From positions 186,001-250,000 of the forward strand of contig NZ_ATUS01000001.1 of the NCBI RefSeq assembly GCF_000420325.1: DNA of 64,000 nucleotides. The letters run 5' to 3'. The notes beneath the pieces were generated by a model that was not told the origin of the DNA, searched no databases, and saw only the letters and a program-made list of their open reading frames with translations. Position 1 is the stretch's first letter. Every line of letters starts with the position of its first letter. The position numbers and the translations under genes were made by a program. Positions 36,102 through 44,898 of this stretch are shown here, piece after piece. Source of the DNA: Spongiibacter tropicus DSM 19543. Its GTDB lineage: Bacteria; Pseudomonadota; Gammaproteobacteria; Pseudomonadales; Spongiibacteraceae.

Positions 36102-37235
36102 ATGGCTGTTCTCAACGACGAACAAATGATGCTCAAGGACGCAGCGGCTGCCTGGGTGCGTGAGCGCGCGCCTGTGACAGAACTGCGCAAACTCAAAGAA
36201 AGCCGCGATGTTTATGGCTTTCAGCCCGCGCTGTACCAGGAAATGGCTGAGATGGGCTGGGCAGGCATTCTGATTCCAGAAGCCTACGGCGGCGTCGAAT
36301 TCGGTTTCACCGGCCTCGGACTGGTTCTGGAAGAACTGGGCAAAACACTGACGGCCTCTCCGCTGCTGAGCTGTTCACTGGCGGCCAGCGCGCTGGTATT
36401 GGCGGGCAGCGAAGAGCAAAAGCAGGAGTTCCTGCCCGGCATCGCCACCGGCGAGATGATTGCAGCACTGGCGATCGACGAAGACCACCAACACGCGCCG
36501 TTTAACACCGCGTTACGGGCTGAGCGCAATGGTGACGGCTGGCAATTGAACGGCAGCAAAACCGCGATTGCCGAGGGCATGAGCGCAACACTGGCAATTG
36601 TCCTGGCCCGTACGTCGGGTAATCCGGGTGACCGGGATGGCCTGAGCCTGTTTATCGTGAATACCGCAGCCGATGGTCTTCGCCGCAGCCCCCGCCACCA
36701 GATTGATGCCCGTGATGTCGCCCATTACGAATTCGAGCAGCTACAACTCTCCGCCGATGCGCTGCTTGGCGAGGAAGGTAAGGCTGCCGATATCGTCGAG
36801 CCCGTACTTGATCGCGCCTGCATTGCCCTGGCTGCCGAGATGCTGGGCAATGCCAGCGAAGCCCTCGACGTCACCCTGGAATACCTGAAAATCCGTGAGC
36901 AATTCGGTGCCATTATCGGCTCCTTTCAGGCCCTGCAGCACCGCGCTGCGCATATGCTGGGCGAACTGGAACTGACTCGCAGCGCCATTGAAGCGGCCCT
37001 GCAGGCAGTCGACGATGAGCAGGACAACCTCTCGCAACTGGCCTCGCTGGCGAAGGTACTGGCCTGCGATACGCTGAAGCTGATCTCCAATGAGATGATT
37101 CAAATGCACGGCGGTATCGGCATGACCGACGAACACGACGCCGGGCTGTACATCAAGCGTGCGCGTGCAGCGGCGGCCAGCTATGGCAATGCCTCCTATC
37201 ATCGCCTTCGCTACGCCCGCCTGTCCGGCTTTTAA
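36102..37235 (+). CDS. Acyl-CoA dehydrogenase, subunit of a probable heteromer (2)
   Basis: A 377-residue diverged acyl-CoA dehydrogenase. The FAD-binding segment is altered (AALAIDEDHQHAPFN instead of a TEPxxGSD motif) and no catalytic glutamate is visible at the C-terminus (AAASYGNASYHRLR). HGGIGMTDEHDAGLY is preserved. It is therefore most likely the non-catalytic half of a heterotetramer with the preceding product. Confidence 0.9.
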   Translation: MAVLNDEQMMLKDAAAAWVRERAPVTELRKLKESRDVYGFQPALYQEMAEMGWAGILIPEAYGGVEFGFTGLGLVLEELGKTLTASPLLSCSLAASALVLAGSEEQKQEFLPGIATGEMIAALAIDEDHQHAPFNTALRAERNGDGWQLNGSKTAIAEGMSATLAIVLARTSGNPGDRDGLSLFIVNTAADGLRRSPRHQIDARDVAHYEFEQLQLSADALLGEEGKAADIVEPVLDRACIALAAEMLGNASEALDVTLEYLKIREQFGAIIGSFQALQHRAAHMLGELELTRSAIEAALQAVDDEQDNLSQLASLAKVLACDTLKLISNEMIQMHGGIGMTDEHDAGLYIKRARAAAASYGNASYHRLRYARLSGF

Positions 37236-37270
37236 GCATCCCTTCGTCGCCGAGTGTTGAGAGGCCCGTT

Positions 37271-38287
37271 ATGACCGAGTCAAAGCAGATACACCTGATC
37301 AATCGGCCCACGGGCCTACCCTCAAAGGCGGACTTTGCGCTTGTGACCGCCCCGCTGCCGCCCCTTGCTGACGGCGAGATCAGAGTGCGCAATGACTGGA
37401 TGAGCGTCGACCCCGCCATGCGGGGGCGAATGCACGATGTCGAAAGCTACAAACCGCCGTTTAAGCTGAATGAGGCCCTGTACGGCCTGGCCATTGGTCA
37501 TGTTGAAGAATCGCGCCACCCCGATTTTCAGGTCGGCGATATTGTGCGCAGCGAGCTGGGCTGGCGCGATGTTGTCAATGCCCCGGCCGACGCACTAGAG
37601 AAAATCGATGTCGGCGAGATCCCGCCGCAGGCCTTTCTTGGCATTGCGGGCATGCCCGGCATGACCGCCTACGTCGGCCTGCTGCGCATTGCCGAGCTCA
37701 AACCCGGCGATGTGGTATTCGTTTCCGCCGCCTCAGGCGCTGTCGGCTCACTGGTATGCCAAATTGCGAAGCTCAAGGGCCACAAAGTTATCGCCTCGGC
37801 GGGCGGGCCGGAGAAAGTAGCCTATCTGAAGGACGAACTGGGCGTGGACGAAGTGATCGACTACAAAGCCGAACCCAGCCTGACCAAAGCCCTGGCCCGT
37901 GCCGCACCGGAGGGGATCGACGTGTACTTCGATAACGTCGGTGGCGACCACCTGCAAGCGGCAATTGCCGTCGCCAACCGTTTCGCCCGGTTTGCCATCT
38001 GCGGCATGATTTCGCAATACAACCTTACCGGCGCACCAACGGTGCCGCGCAATCTGGTCCTCATTATGGGTAAGGCCCTGAAACTGCAGGGCTATATTGT
38101 GTCTTTCCACGAGGATATGAAGCCCGACTTCCAACGCGATATTCACCAATGGCTGGCCGACGGCAAGCTGAAGTGGAAAGAGAGCGTTGTGGAGGGACTG
38201 GAGAATGCGCCGGACGCCTTGATCGGACTGTTTACCGGTAACAATTTCGGCAAAATGCTGGTCGACCTGCGTCCGGCACAAGACTGA
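37271..38287 (+). CDS. NADP-dependent zinc-free MDR oxidoreductase (PTGR/CurA-like)
   Basis: A 338-residue medium-chain reductase of the leukotriene B4 dehydrogenase / prostaglandin reductase group: WMSVDPAMRGRM and cofactor loop SAASGAVGSLVCQIAKLKG. No zinc-binding cysteines. These enzymes reduce alpha,beta-unsaturated ketones. In the block it could saturate a ring enone before or after ring opening (inference). GAGAGG precedes the ATG. Confidence 0.9.
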   Translation: MTESKQIHLINRPTGLPSKADFALVTAPLPPLADGEIRVRNDWMSVDPAMRGRMHDVESYKPPFKLNEALYGLAIGHVEESRHPDFQVGDIVRSELGWRDVVNAPADALEKIDVGEIPPQAFLGIAGMPGMTAYVGLLRIAELKPGDVVFVSAASGAVGSLVCQIAKLKGHKVIASAGGPEKVAYLKDELGVDEVIDYKAEPSLTKALARAAPEGIDVYFDNVGGDHLQAAIAVANRFARFAICGMISQYNLTGAPTVPRNLVLIMGKALKLQGYIVSFHEDMKPDFQRDIHQWLADGKLKWKESVVEGLENAPDALIGLFTGNNFGKMLVDLRPAQD

Positions 38288-38342
38288 CCCACACTGTAAT
38301 CGCCGCCGGGGCGCCCTGCTCCGGCGTTCACGGAGTTTCTGT

Positions 38343-39575
38343 ATGTACAAGCTGCTGCAAGGCCTGCGCGTCGTCGAAGGCGCCGCATTTATCGCAGGCC
38401 CCTCCTGCACCATGCACATGGCGCAAATGGGCGCCGAGGTCATCCGCTTCGACAATATTGGCGGCGGCCCCGATTTCACCCGCTGGCCCGTCGCCAGCAA
38501 CGGCAAAAGTTTTTACTGGGAAGGCATGAATAAGGGTAAAAAATCTGTTGCCCTGAACCTGTCCTCCGACGAAGGCCGCGAACTGGCCGTCGCCATTGCC
38601 ACTGCGCCCGGCGACAATGCGGGGCTGTTCGTCACCAACTATCCGGTCAACGGCTTTTTGTCCTATGACCGCCTGAAAGAAAAGCGTGACGATATCATCT
38701 GCCTGCGCGTCATGGGCTGGGCCGACGGGGCTCCGGCGATGGACCCCACGGTGAATGCCGCTTGCGGCGTGCCGCTGATGACCGGCCCGGACAACTACAA
38801 TGGTCCGGTCAACCACAGCCTGCCGGCTTGGGACCTGATTACCGGTGCCTATGCGGCATTTGCGATGATGTCTGCCATACATGACCGTCAACGCAGTGGC
38901 CGTGGCCACGACGTGCGTCTGCCGCTGTCAGATGTGGCGATGGCCTGCCTCAGCCACACCGGCCAAGTCGCCGAAGTGCTGGAAAGCGGCGGTGATCGTG
39001 AGCGCTGCGGCAATGACCTGTTTGGCGCACTGGGACGGGATTTTCTCTGCAAAGACGGCCGCCGCATCATGTTGGTGGCCCTGACCGGCAACCAGTGGCG
39101 AGGCCTGGTCAAAGCCCTGAATGTGGGCGAGCAAGTGGCCGCGCTGGAAAGCCAGACCGGTATTTCCTTCTCTGGCTCCGACGCCGGTATTCGCTACGAA
39201 CACCGCGAAGCCCTCTGCGGCGTTCTCGCCAGCGCGATTGCCGAGTGGAACAGCGAAGAACTGGGCCAGGTACTGGATACCCACAAAGTGACTTGGGGTC
39301 GCTACCAGACGGTTCATGAAGCAGTCACTCAGGATGGCCGCATGGTGAATGGCAACCCCATCTTCGCCAGCATCGACAACCCCAGCGGGATGAACTACCC
39401 CGCTGCTGGTCCCGCTGCCAGCTTTGGCGAGCTGCCTCGCGGCGCCCTGCAGGCCGCGCCGGTACTGGGCGCCCACACTGACGAAGTGCTCGCCGAGGTG
39501 TTGCGCCTGCCCGAGCATGAAATTGGCCGCCTGCATGACGCAGGGATTGTCGCTAACGGAGGCGCCTCAGCATGA
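38343..39575 (+). CDS. mct: Mesaconyl-CoA C1-C4 CoA transferase (2-methylfumaryl-CoA isomerase)-like
   Basis: A 410-residue CaiB/BaiF protein with features I associate with Mct of the 3-hydroxypropionate bicycle: LLQGLRVVEGAAFIAGPSC, IRFDNIGGGPDFTRWPV, AGLFVTNYPVNGFLSYDRL, FGALGRDFLCKDGRRIMLV and VTWGRYQTVHEAV. The aspartate nucleophile is in PAWDLITGAYAAFA. Mct moves CoA within mesaconate from C1 to C4. The next two genes encode the enzymes that follow it. Overlaps the downstream gene by four bases (ATGA). Confidence 0.8.
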   Translation: MYKLLQGLRVVEGAAFIAGPSCTMHMAQMGAEVIRFDNIGGGPDFTRWPVASNGKSFYWEGMNKGKKSVALNLSSDEGRELAVAIATAPGDNAGLFVTNYPVNGFLSYDRLKEKRDDIICLRVMGWADGAPAMDPTVNAACGVPLMTGPDNYNGPVNHSLPAWDLITGAYAAFAMMSAIHDRQRSGRGHDVRLPLSDVAMACLSHTGQVAEVLESGGDRERCGNDLFGALGRDFLCKDGRRIMLVALTGNQWRGLVKALNVGEQVAALESQTGISFSGSDAGIRYEHREALCGVLASAIAEWNSEELGQVLDTHKVTWGRYQTVHEAVTQDGRMVNGNPIFASIDNPSGMNYPAAGPAASFGELPRGALQAAPVLGAHTDEVLAEVLRLPEHEIGRLHDAGIVANGGASA

Positions 39576-40426
39576 GTATTGATCCAAAGGAATTTGAACA
39601 CTGGCAGAGCTGGGTCGGCAAGACCGAGCGCCACGAGGAGAGCCTGAGCATCGCGACCCTGCGCCGCTTCGCTGCCGCCACCGACGCCAACCTCGATGTG
39701 GAGCAACAGCTCCCCGCGCTGGCGCACTGGGCATTTTTCCTGCCGTTGGCAGGCAGCCGCAATATCGGCCCCGACGGCCACCCCAAGCGCGGCGGCTTTG
39801 TCCCGCCCGTCAGCCTGCCTCGCCGTATGTTCGCCGCGGCCAATATGCAGTTTGAAGCACCACTGCTACTGGAGCGCCCCGCTGCGCTGACCGCCACCAT
39901 CACCAATCTGAAGCACCGCAGCGGCAAGAGCGGCGAGCTGGTGCTGATGGATGTGGAGCGTGAAGTCACGCAGGACGGCAAACGCTGTGTACTGGAGCAA
40001 CAGACCATTGTCTTCCGCGACGATGGCGCGCCCCAACCGGCGATTGTGCCAAGCGCAACCGATGCGCAGCCCAACGAAGTCCTCTGGACGCCCAACCGCG
40101 TGGACCTGTTTCGCTTTTCGGCCGTGACCTTCAACAGCCACCGCATTCACTACGACAAGCCCTATGCGGTCAACGAAGAAGGCTATCCCGACCTGGTGGT
40201 TCACGGGCCCTTCACGGCCGTGAAGCTGTTCGCCTACGCTCAACAGCAACTCGGAGCGCCCCTGACGCAGTTTAACTTCCGCGCCACGGCTCCGCTCTTT
40301 GTCGAGCAGACTGTGCGCCTGTGTCATGGCGGTCCGCGCCCCGACGTCGCCGAAGGCTGCCACGAATTCAAGGCCCTGCGCTGCGACGGCAGTACCGCCA
40401 TGAGCGCCATTGTGCGTATAGACTGA
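39572..40426 (+). CDS. meh: Mesaconyl-C4-CoA (3-methylfumaryl-CoA) hydratase-like
   Basis: A 284-residue protein of the MaoC/HTD2-type double-hotdog group that includes mesaconyl-C4-CoA hydratase: HWAFFLPLAGSRNIGPDGHPKRGGF, LPRRMFAAANMQFEAPLL, and the C-terminal SAVTFNSHRIHYDKPYA, with the hydratase His. Expected reaction: mesaconyl-C4-CoA + water to citramalyl-CoA. Translationally coupled to the Mct-like gene, with the lyase gene 21 bases downstream. Confidence 0.82.
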   Translation: MSIDPKEFEHWQSWVGKTERHEESLSIATLRRFAAATDANLDVEQQLPALAHWAFFLPLAGSRNIGPDGHPKRGGFVPPVSLPRRMFAAANMQFEAPLLLERPAALTATITNLKHRSGKSGELVLMDVEREVTQDGKRCVLEQQTIVFRDDGAPQPAIVPSATDAQPNEVLWTPNRVDLFRFSAVTFNSHRIHYDKPYAVNEEGYPDLVVHGPFTAVKLFAYAQQQLGAPLTQFNFRATAPLFVEQTVRLCHGGPRPDVAEGCHEFKALRCDGSTAMSAIVRID

Positions 40427-40447
40427 CAAGAAAAGCCGGAGAATCTT

Positions 40448-41302
40448 ATGCAAAACCACTGGCGCTCACTGCTGTTTGTTCCCGCCGACAACCCCAGCCG
40501 TCAACAGAAGGCCGCCAGCGTGGGTGCCGACGCCGTCATCCTCGATCTGGAAGACGGCGTGGCTGCCGATGCAAAAGCCTCGGCCCGCGAAGGCATCGCG
40601 GCGGCAGCGACACAGCTCCACGATGCCGGTGTCACCGTCACCGTGCGCATCAACACGGGCTGGCAAGCGGTCATGGCCGATCTGAACGCGGCGGTCTGCC
40701 CCGCGGTTTCCGCGATTATGTTGCCCAAGGTCGAAAGCGCCGCCCACGCCGAGGTCATCGGCGAGATGCTGGGTGAATTTGAAGTAGAGCGCGGACTGCC
40801 CCTTGGCAGCATCGGCCTGATCGCGCTGATCGAGTCCCCCGCCGGCCTCACTGCACTCGACGACATCGCCAAGGTAGAGCGCGTCATCGGCCTGGCCCTC
40901 GGCCCGGAAGATTTCAGTCTGGAACTCGGTGTCCGCCCCACCCCCAATTTGCTCGACTACCCAGCTCGCCAGATCGCACTGGCCGCATCAAGCCGACACC
41001 TGATGGCATTGGGCGTACCCATTTCCATTGCCGAATTTCGAGATATGGATGCCTATACCGCTGCCGCCGTGCACGGGGCCGAGATTGGCATCAATGGCGC
41101 ATTGTGCATCCACCCCAACCAGGTAACGGCCGCTAACCAATGCTTTAAACCCAGTGACGAAGCCATTGAACAGGCCAAGGCGATCCTCGACGCCTGGGAA
41201 CAGGCCAAACAGCAGGGACAAGCCGTGACCGCCCTCAATGGCCAGATGATTGATTTACCCGTTGCGGAAAGAGCTGAGCGCTTGCTGGCCGCGGTATCCT
41301 GA
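40448..41302 (+). CDS. CitE-like citramalyl-CoA lyase
   Basis: A 284-residue HpcH/HpaI-aldolase/CitE-family protein: RSLLFVPADNPSRQQKAASVGADAVILDLEDGV at the N-terminus, RINT for the substrate Arg, IMLPKVESA for the metal site, ALIESPAGL, and GINGALCIHPNQV near the end. With the hydratase and isomerase just upstream, the likely reaction is citramalyl-CoA to acetyl-CoA plus pyruvate; malyl-CoA lyase activity cannot be excluded. Last gene of the 34888-41302 operon. Confidence 0.85.
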   Translation: MQNHWRSLLFVPADNPSRQQKAASVGADAVILDLEDGVAADAKASAREGIAAAATQLHDAGVTVTVRINTGWQAVMADLNAAVCPAVSAIMLPKVESAAHAEVIGEMLGEFEVERGLPLGSIGLIALIESPAGLTALDDIAKVERVIGLALGPEDFSLELGVRPTPNLLDYPARQIALAASSRHLMALGVPISIAEFRDMDAYTAAAVHGAEIGINGALCIHPNQVTAANQCFKPSDEAIEQAKAILDAWEQAKQQGQAVTALNGQMIDLPVAERAERLLAAVS

Positions 41303-41452
41303 TTACCGCGCGGGCTCCTCTGCCCCCGCCGACCTGCCGATGCGGAACACGGACGTTTCGCTACTCCCCTATCCTATTCACTGATTATTTACTTCCCTTT
41401 CTTGTTGAACCCCGTCCACTTGCTTCATCCCATCGATAACAATCACCCATAA

Positions 41453-41478
41453 AAAAGGCCCTCCGAAGAGGGCCTTTT
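41453..41478. terminator. Bidirectional terminator between convergent operons
   Basis: Perfect 11-bp stem AAAAGGCCCTC / GAGGGCCTTTT with a CGAA loop, between the lyase stop (41302) and the thiolase stop (41505). Confidence 0.9.
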
Positions 41479-41504
41479 CAATAACATGCTACGGTTTCGA
41501 GCGC

Positions 41505-42698
41505 TTATGCACGCTCGAAGATAGCGGCAATCCCCTGCCCACCACCGATACACATGGTTTCCAGACCGTAACGGGCATCGCGGCGCTGCAGCTCACGCAG
41601 CAGATTGGCGAGAATACGACCGCCGGTCGCACCGATGGGATGGCCCAGCGAAATGCCGGAACCATTGACGTTCAGGCGATCGCGGTCATCCCAGCCCCAG
41701 CCTTTCAACACGGCCAGAACCTGCGGTGCAAAGGCTTCGTTCAGTTCAACCAGGTCGATATCGTCCCAGCCCATTTTGCTGCGGGCAAACAGGCGCTCAA
41801 CGGCCGGTACCGGACCAATCCCCATCCGCGAGGGGTCACAACCCGCCGCCGCCCAGCTGACCATATAGCCCATGGGATCCAGATTGAGTTCAGCCAGTTT
41901 ATCCTCGGCAACAATCAGGCAAGCCGCCGCCGCGTCATTTTGCTGGCTGGCGTTGCCGGCAGTGACGACACCGCCTTCAATGGGCTTGAGGGCTGACAGG
42001 GATTCCATGGTCGCATCGGGACGGTAGCCTTCGTCGTGACTGAAAATAACCGGATCGCCGCGACGTTGGGGAACAGGAACGGGCACCAGCTCGTCATCAA
42101 ACTTGCCTTCTTTCCAGGCTGCGGTGGCACGCTGGTGGCTCATTACCGCGTATTCGTCGCAGTCTTCACGGCTGATGTTGTAATCCTTGGCGAGGTTCTC
42201 GGCCGTCTCGATCATGCCGGTGATCACACCGCAGCGCGAAATCGGCTGCGACATGACACGGCCGCGGGTCAGGCGGTCGTGCATGGTAGACGAACCGGAA
42301 CGTGCGCCGCCGCGCATATCGGTGCTGTAGTACTCGACGTTGCTCATGCTCTCAACACCGCCGGCAATGACCACGTCAGCCACGCCGGTCTGCACCAACA
42401 TGGAGGCATCGATGACCGCCTGCAGGCCACTGCCGCAGCGACGATCGAGCTGATAACCGGGAACGCTCAGAGGCAGGCCCGCTGCCAGCGCTGCCCAGCG
42501 TGCGATACAGGGGGCTTCACCGTTGCCGTACCCCTGGGCAAATACCACGTCGTCGATACGCTCTGGATCGATACCACTGCGATCGACCAGCGCTTTAATC
42601 ACGTGGGCGGCCAGATCACCGGCAGCGATACCTTTGAGTGATCCCATAAACTTCCCAACCGGGGTACGCAGTGGGGTAACAATCGCGGCTCTACGCAT
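41505..42698 (-). CDS. Acetyl-CoA C-acetyltransferase (thiolase)
   Basis: A 397-residue thiolase with Cys88 (DRRCGSGLQAV), His in GHPIGATGGR and the C-terminal CIGGGQGIA. Start ATG 42698 (RRAAIVTPLRTPVG) after AGAGGT; upstream codons to 42731 are non-homologous. Last gene of the minus-strand group PQQ dehydrogenase - fusion enzyme - thiolase. Confidence 0.93.
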   Translation of the reverse strand: MRRAAIVTPLRTPVGKFMGSLKGIAAGDLAAHVIKALVDRSGIDPERIDDVVFAQGYGNGEAPCIARWAALAAGLPLSVPGYQLDRRCGSGLQAVIDASMLVQTGVADVVIAGGVESMSNVEYYSTDMRGGARSGSSTMHDRLTRGRVMSQPISRCGVITGMIETAENLAKDYNISREDCDEYAVMSHQRATAAWKEGKFDDELVPVPVPQRRGDPVIFSHDEGYRPDATMESLSALKPIEGGVVTAGNASQQNDAAAACLIVAEDKLAELNLDPMGYMVSWAAAGCDPSRMGIGPVPAVERLFARSKMGWDDIDLVELNEAFAPQVLAVLKGWGWDDRDRLNVNGSGISLGHPIGATGGRILANLLRELQRRDARYGLETMCIGGGQGIAAIFERA

Positions 42699-42802
42699 AA
42701 CAGACCTCTTTACCTTGTTCTTGAATGCCATAAAAAAGTGGCCGCGCAGTAAACACGGTCTGCGCGGCCAGCAAGGGGTATCCGACGGTTGCCGGATGGG
42801 AG

Positions 42803-44878
42803 TTACAGATCTTTGAAACCTTTGCCTTCGCTAACCAGACGCTCCAGCAGCGGCGAGGGTTTGAAATCGTCGCCATGCTCGGCTTCCAGCTTGCGCAAGC
42901 TGTCCAGAATCGTATCCAGTCCCACCAGGTCGCCCCAGAACATCGGGCCACCGCGGTAAGCGGGCCAGCCGTAGCCGGTAATCCAGACGATATCGATATC
43001 GGAGGCGCGGGCCGCTTTGCCTTCCAGCAGAATATTGGCGCCCTCATTCACCATCGAGTACACGCAGCGCTCGAGGATTTCCTGATCGCTGACGGGACGG
43101 CGGCTGATGCCCTTTTTCTCGCAGAAATCGAGAATGACCTGCTCAACTACCTTAGACGGTGTCGCTTTGCGCTTCTCGTCGTAATCATAGAAGCCCGCGT
43201 TGGTCTTCTGTCCACGACGGCCCATCTCATTCAGGATTTCCCGTACGGTCGACGAGGAGCTTTTCTCCGGATCCCAGCCCACGTCCATGCCCGCCAGATC
43301 GCGCATGGCAAACGGTCCCATGGGGAAACCAAAATCGTAGAGCACGCGGTCGACATCCCAGGGCCAGGCGCCTTCCAGTATCAACTTCTCGGCTTCACGC
43401 TGGCGCTGAGCCAACATCCGGTTGCCGACGAAGCCAAAGCAAACGCCAACCACCACGCCAACTTTGCCGATCTGCTTGGCCAGCTTGAGTGAGGTCGCCA
43501 CCACCGACTTGCTGGTTTTATCCGCGCGGACGATTTCCAGCAGACGCATGACGTTCGCTGGCGAGAAGAAGTGCAAACCCACTACCTGCTCGGGGCGAGA
43601 CGTCATCGCGGCGATGTCGTTCACATCGAGGTAAGAGGTGTTGGTGGCAAGAATGGCATCCGGCTTGGCGAATTCATCCAATCGGGAAAAGACGGCTTGC
43701 TTGATGTCCATCTGCTCAAACACCGCTTCGATAATCAGATCGCAGTCTGACAGCTCAGCCATGTCGAGGCTGCCGGTCAACAGGCCCATGCGGGTTTCCA
43801 CATCGTCCTGACTGATACGCCCCTTCTTGGCGGTGTTCTCGTAATTCTTGCGAATCACGCCCAGACCGCGCTCCAGCGCTTCGGCCTTGGTTTCCACAAT
43901 GGTGACCGGCAGGCCAACGTTGAGGAAGTTCATGGCGATGCCACCACCCATGGTGCCGGCGCCGATGACACCGACCTTGCGGATATCCTGGGTAGGCGTG
44001 TCTTTGGGGATGTCATCGATCTTGGCCGCCTGACGCTCAGCGAAGAACACGTGACGCTGCGCCGCCGACTGGGAATCCGCCATCAGCTCTTCAAACAGTT
44101 GGCGCTCGTACTTGAAGGCCTCGTCAAAGGGCATATTCACCGCGGCTTCGATACAGCGAATGATGTGCTCCGGGGCTTTAAAACCGCGGAACTTGCGCGC
44201 CTTGGCTTTGCGGAAATTGTCGAACAGTGCGGGATCGACCTTGGCCGGGTCGACCTTGTCGTTCATTTCCCGCACTTTGACCAGCGGGCGATTCTCGGCA
44301 ACCACCTGTTCGGCGAAGGCGATGGCGCCCTCGCGCAGCTTGCCTTCCTCTACCACTTTGTCCAGCAAGCCCATTTCCAGTGCATCCTGAGCAGACAACT
44401 GGTCACCACTGGTAATGATCTCCAGTGCGCGCTCCGGGCCAACAATACGTGGCAGACGCTGGGTACCACCGGCGCCGGGCAGCAGGCCCAGTTTCACTTC
44501 CGGCAGACCGCAGCGCGCCGACGGTACGGCGACACGGTAGTGGGTCACCAGTGCGACTTCCAGGCCACCGCCCAGTGCGGTGCCGTGAATCGCTGCGATC
44601 ACCGGCTTGCTGGCGTTCTCGATCGTTTCCTGCACCTCGCGCAGCGTGGGCAGCAACTTGCCTTTGCCAAACTCGGTAATGTCGGCGCCGGCAAAGAAGG
44701 TGCGGCCCTCGCAGATCAACACCATTGCCTTCACCGAAGGGTCGGCTACGGCCTTTTCAACCGCCTCGTTGATGCCGATACGAACGCGCTGAGACAGCGC
44801 GTTAACCGGGGGTGAATTCAAGGTGGCTACTGCGATCTCACCAACCACTTCATAGTGAGTAACGTCGTTAATCTGCAT
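42803..44878 (-). CDS. Bifunctional enoyl-CoA hydratase / 3-hydroxyacyl-CoA dehydrogenase (FadB/FadJ-like)
   Basis: A 691-residue fusion. Residues 1-about 190: crotonase domain with FFAGADI and [32 protein letters not shown] with both catalytic glutamates. From about 300: NAD-binding [19 protein letters not shown], then the C-terminal dehydrogenase domains ([36 protein letters not shown]). Smaller than E. coli FadB and more like the peroxisomal bifunctional type. It sits with a thiolase and would run ordinary beta-oxidation turns on diacid or side-chain intermediates. Confidence 0.95.
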   Translation of the reverse strand: MQINDVTHYEVVGEIAVATLNSPPVNALSQRVRIGINEAVEKAVADPSVKAMVLICEGRTFFAGADITEFGKGKLLPTLREVQETIENASKPVIAAIHGTALGGGLEVALVTHYRVAVPSARCGLPEVKLGLLPGAGGTQRLPRIVGPERALEIITSGDQLSAQDALEMGLLDKVVEEGKLREGAIAFAEQVVAENRPLVKVREMNDKVDPAKVDPALFDNFRKAKARKFRGFKAPEHIIRCIEAAVNMPFDEAFKYERQLFEELMADSQSAAQRHVFFAERQAAKIDDIPKDTPTQDIRKVGVIGAGTMGGGIAMNFLNVGLPVTIVETKAEALERGLGVIRKNYENTAKKGRISQDDVETRMGLLTGSLDMAELSDCDLIIEAVFEQMDIKQAVFSRLDEFAKPDAILATNTSYLDVNDIAAMTSRPEQVVGLHFFSPANVMRLLEIVRADKTSKSVVATSLKLAKQIGKVGVVVGVCFGFVGNRMLAQRQREAEKLILEGAWPWDVDRVLYDFGFPMGPFAMRDLAGMDVGWDPEKSSSSTVREILNEMGRRGQKTNAGFYDYDEKRKATPSKVVEQVILDFCEKKGISRRPVSDQEILERCVYSMVNEGANILLEGKAARASDIDIVWITGYGWPAYRGGPMFWGDLVGLDTILDSLRKLEAEHGDDFKPSPLLERLVSEGKGFKDL

Positions 44879-44898
44879 AGTGCTCTCTCAATGGTCTC

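Noticed and set aside
41303-41504. Small gene between the lyase and the thiolase
   Set aside because: Only short ORFs without ribosome sites; the stretch holds a terminator.
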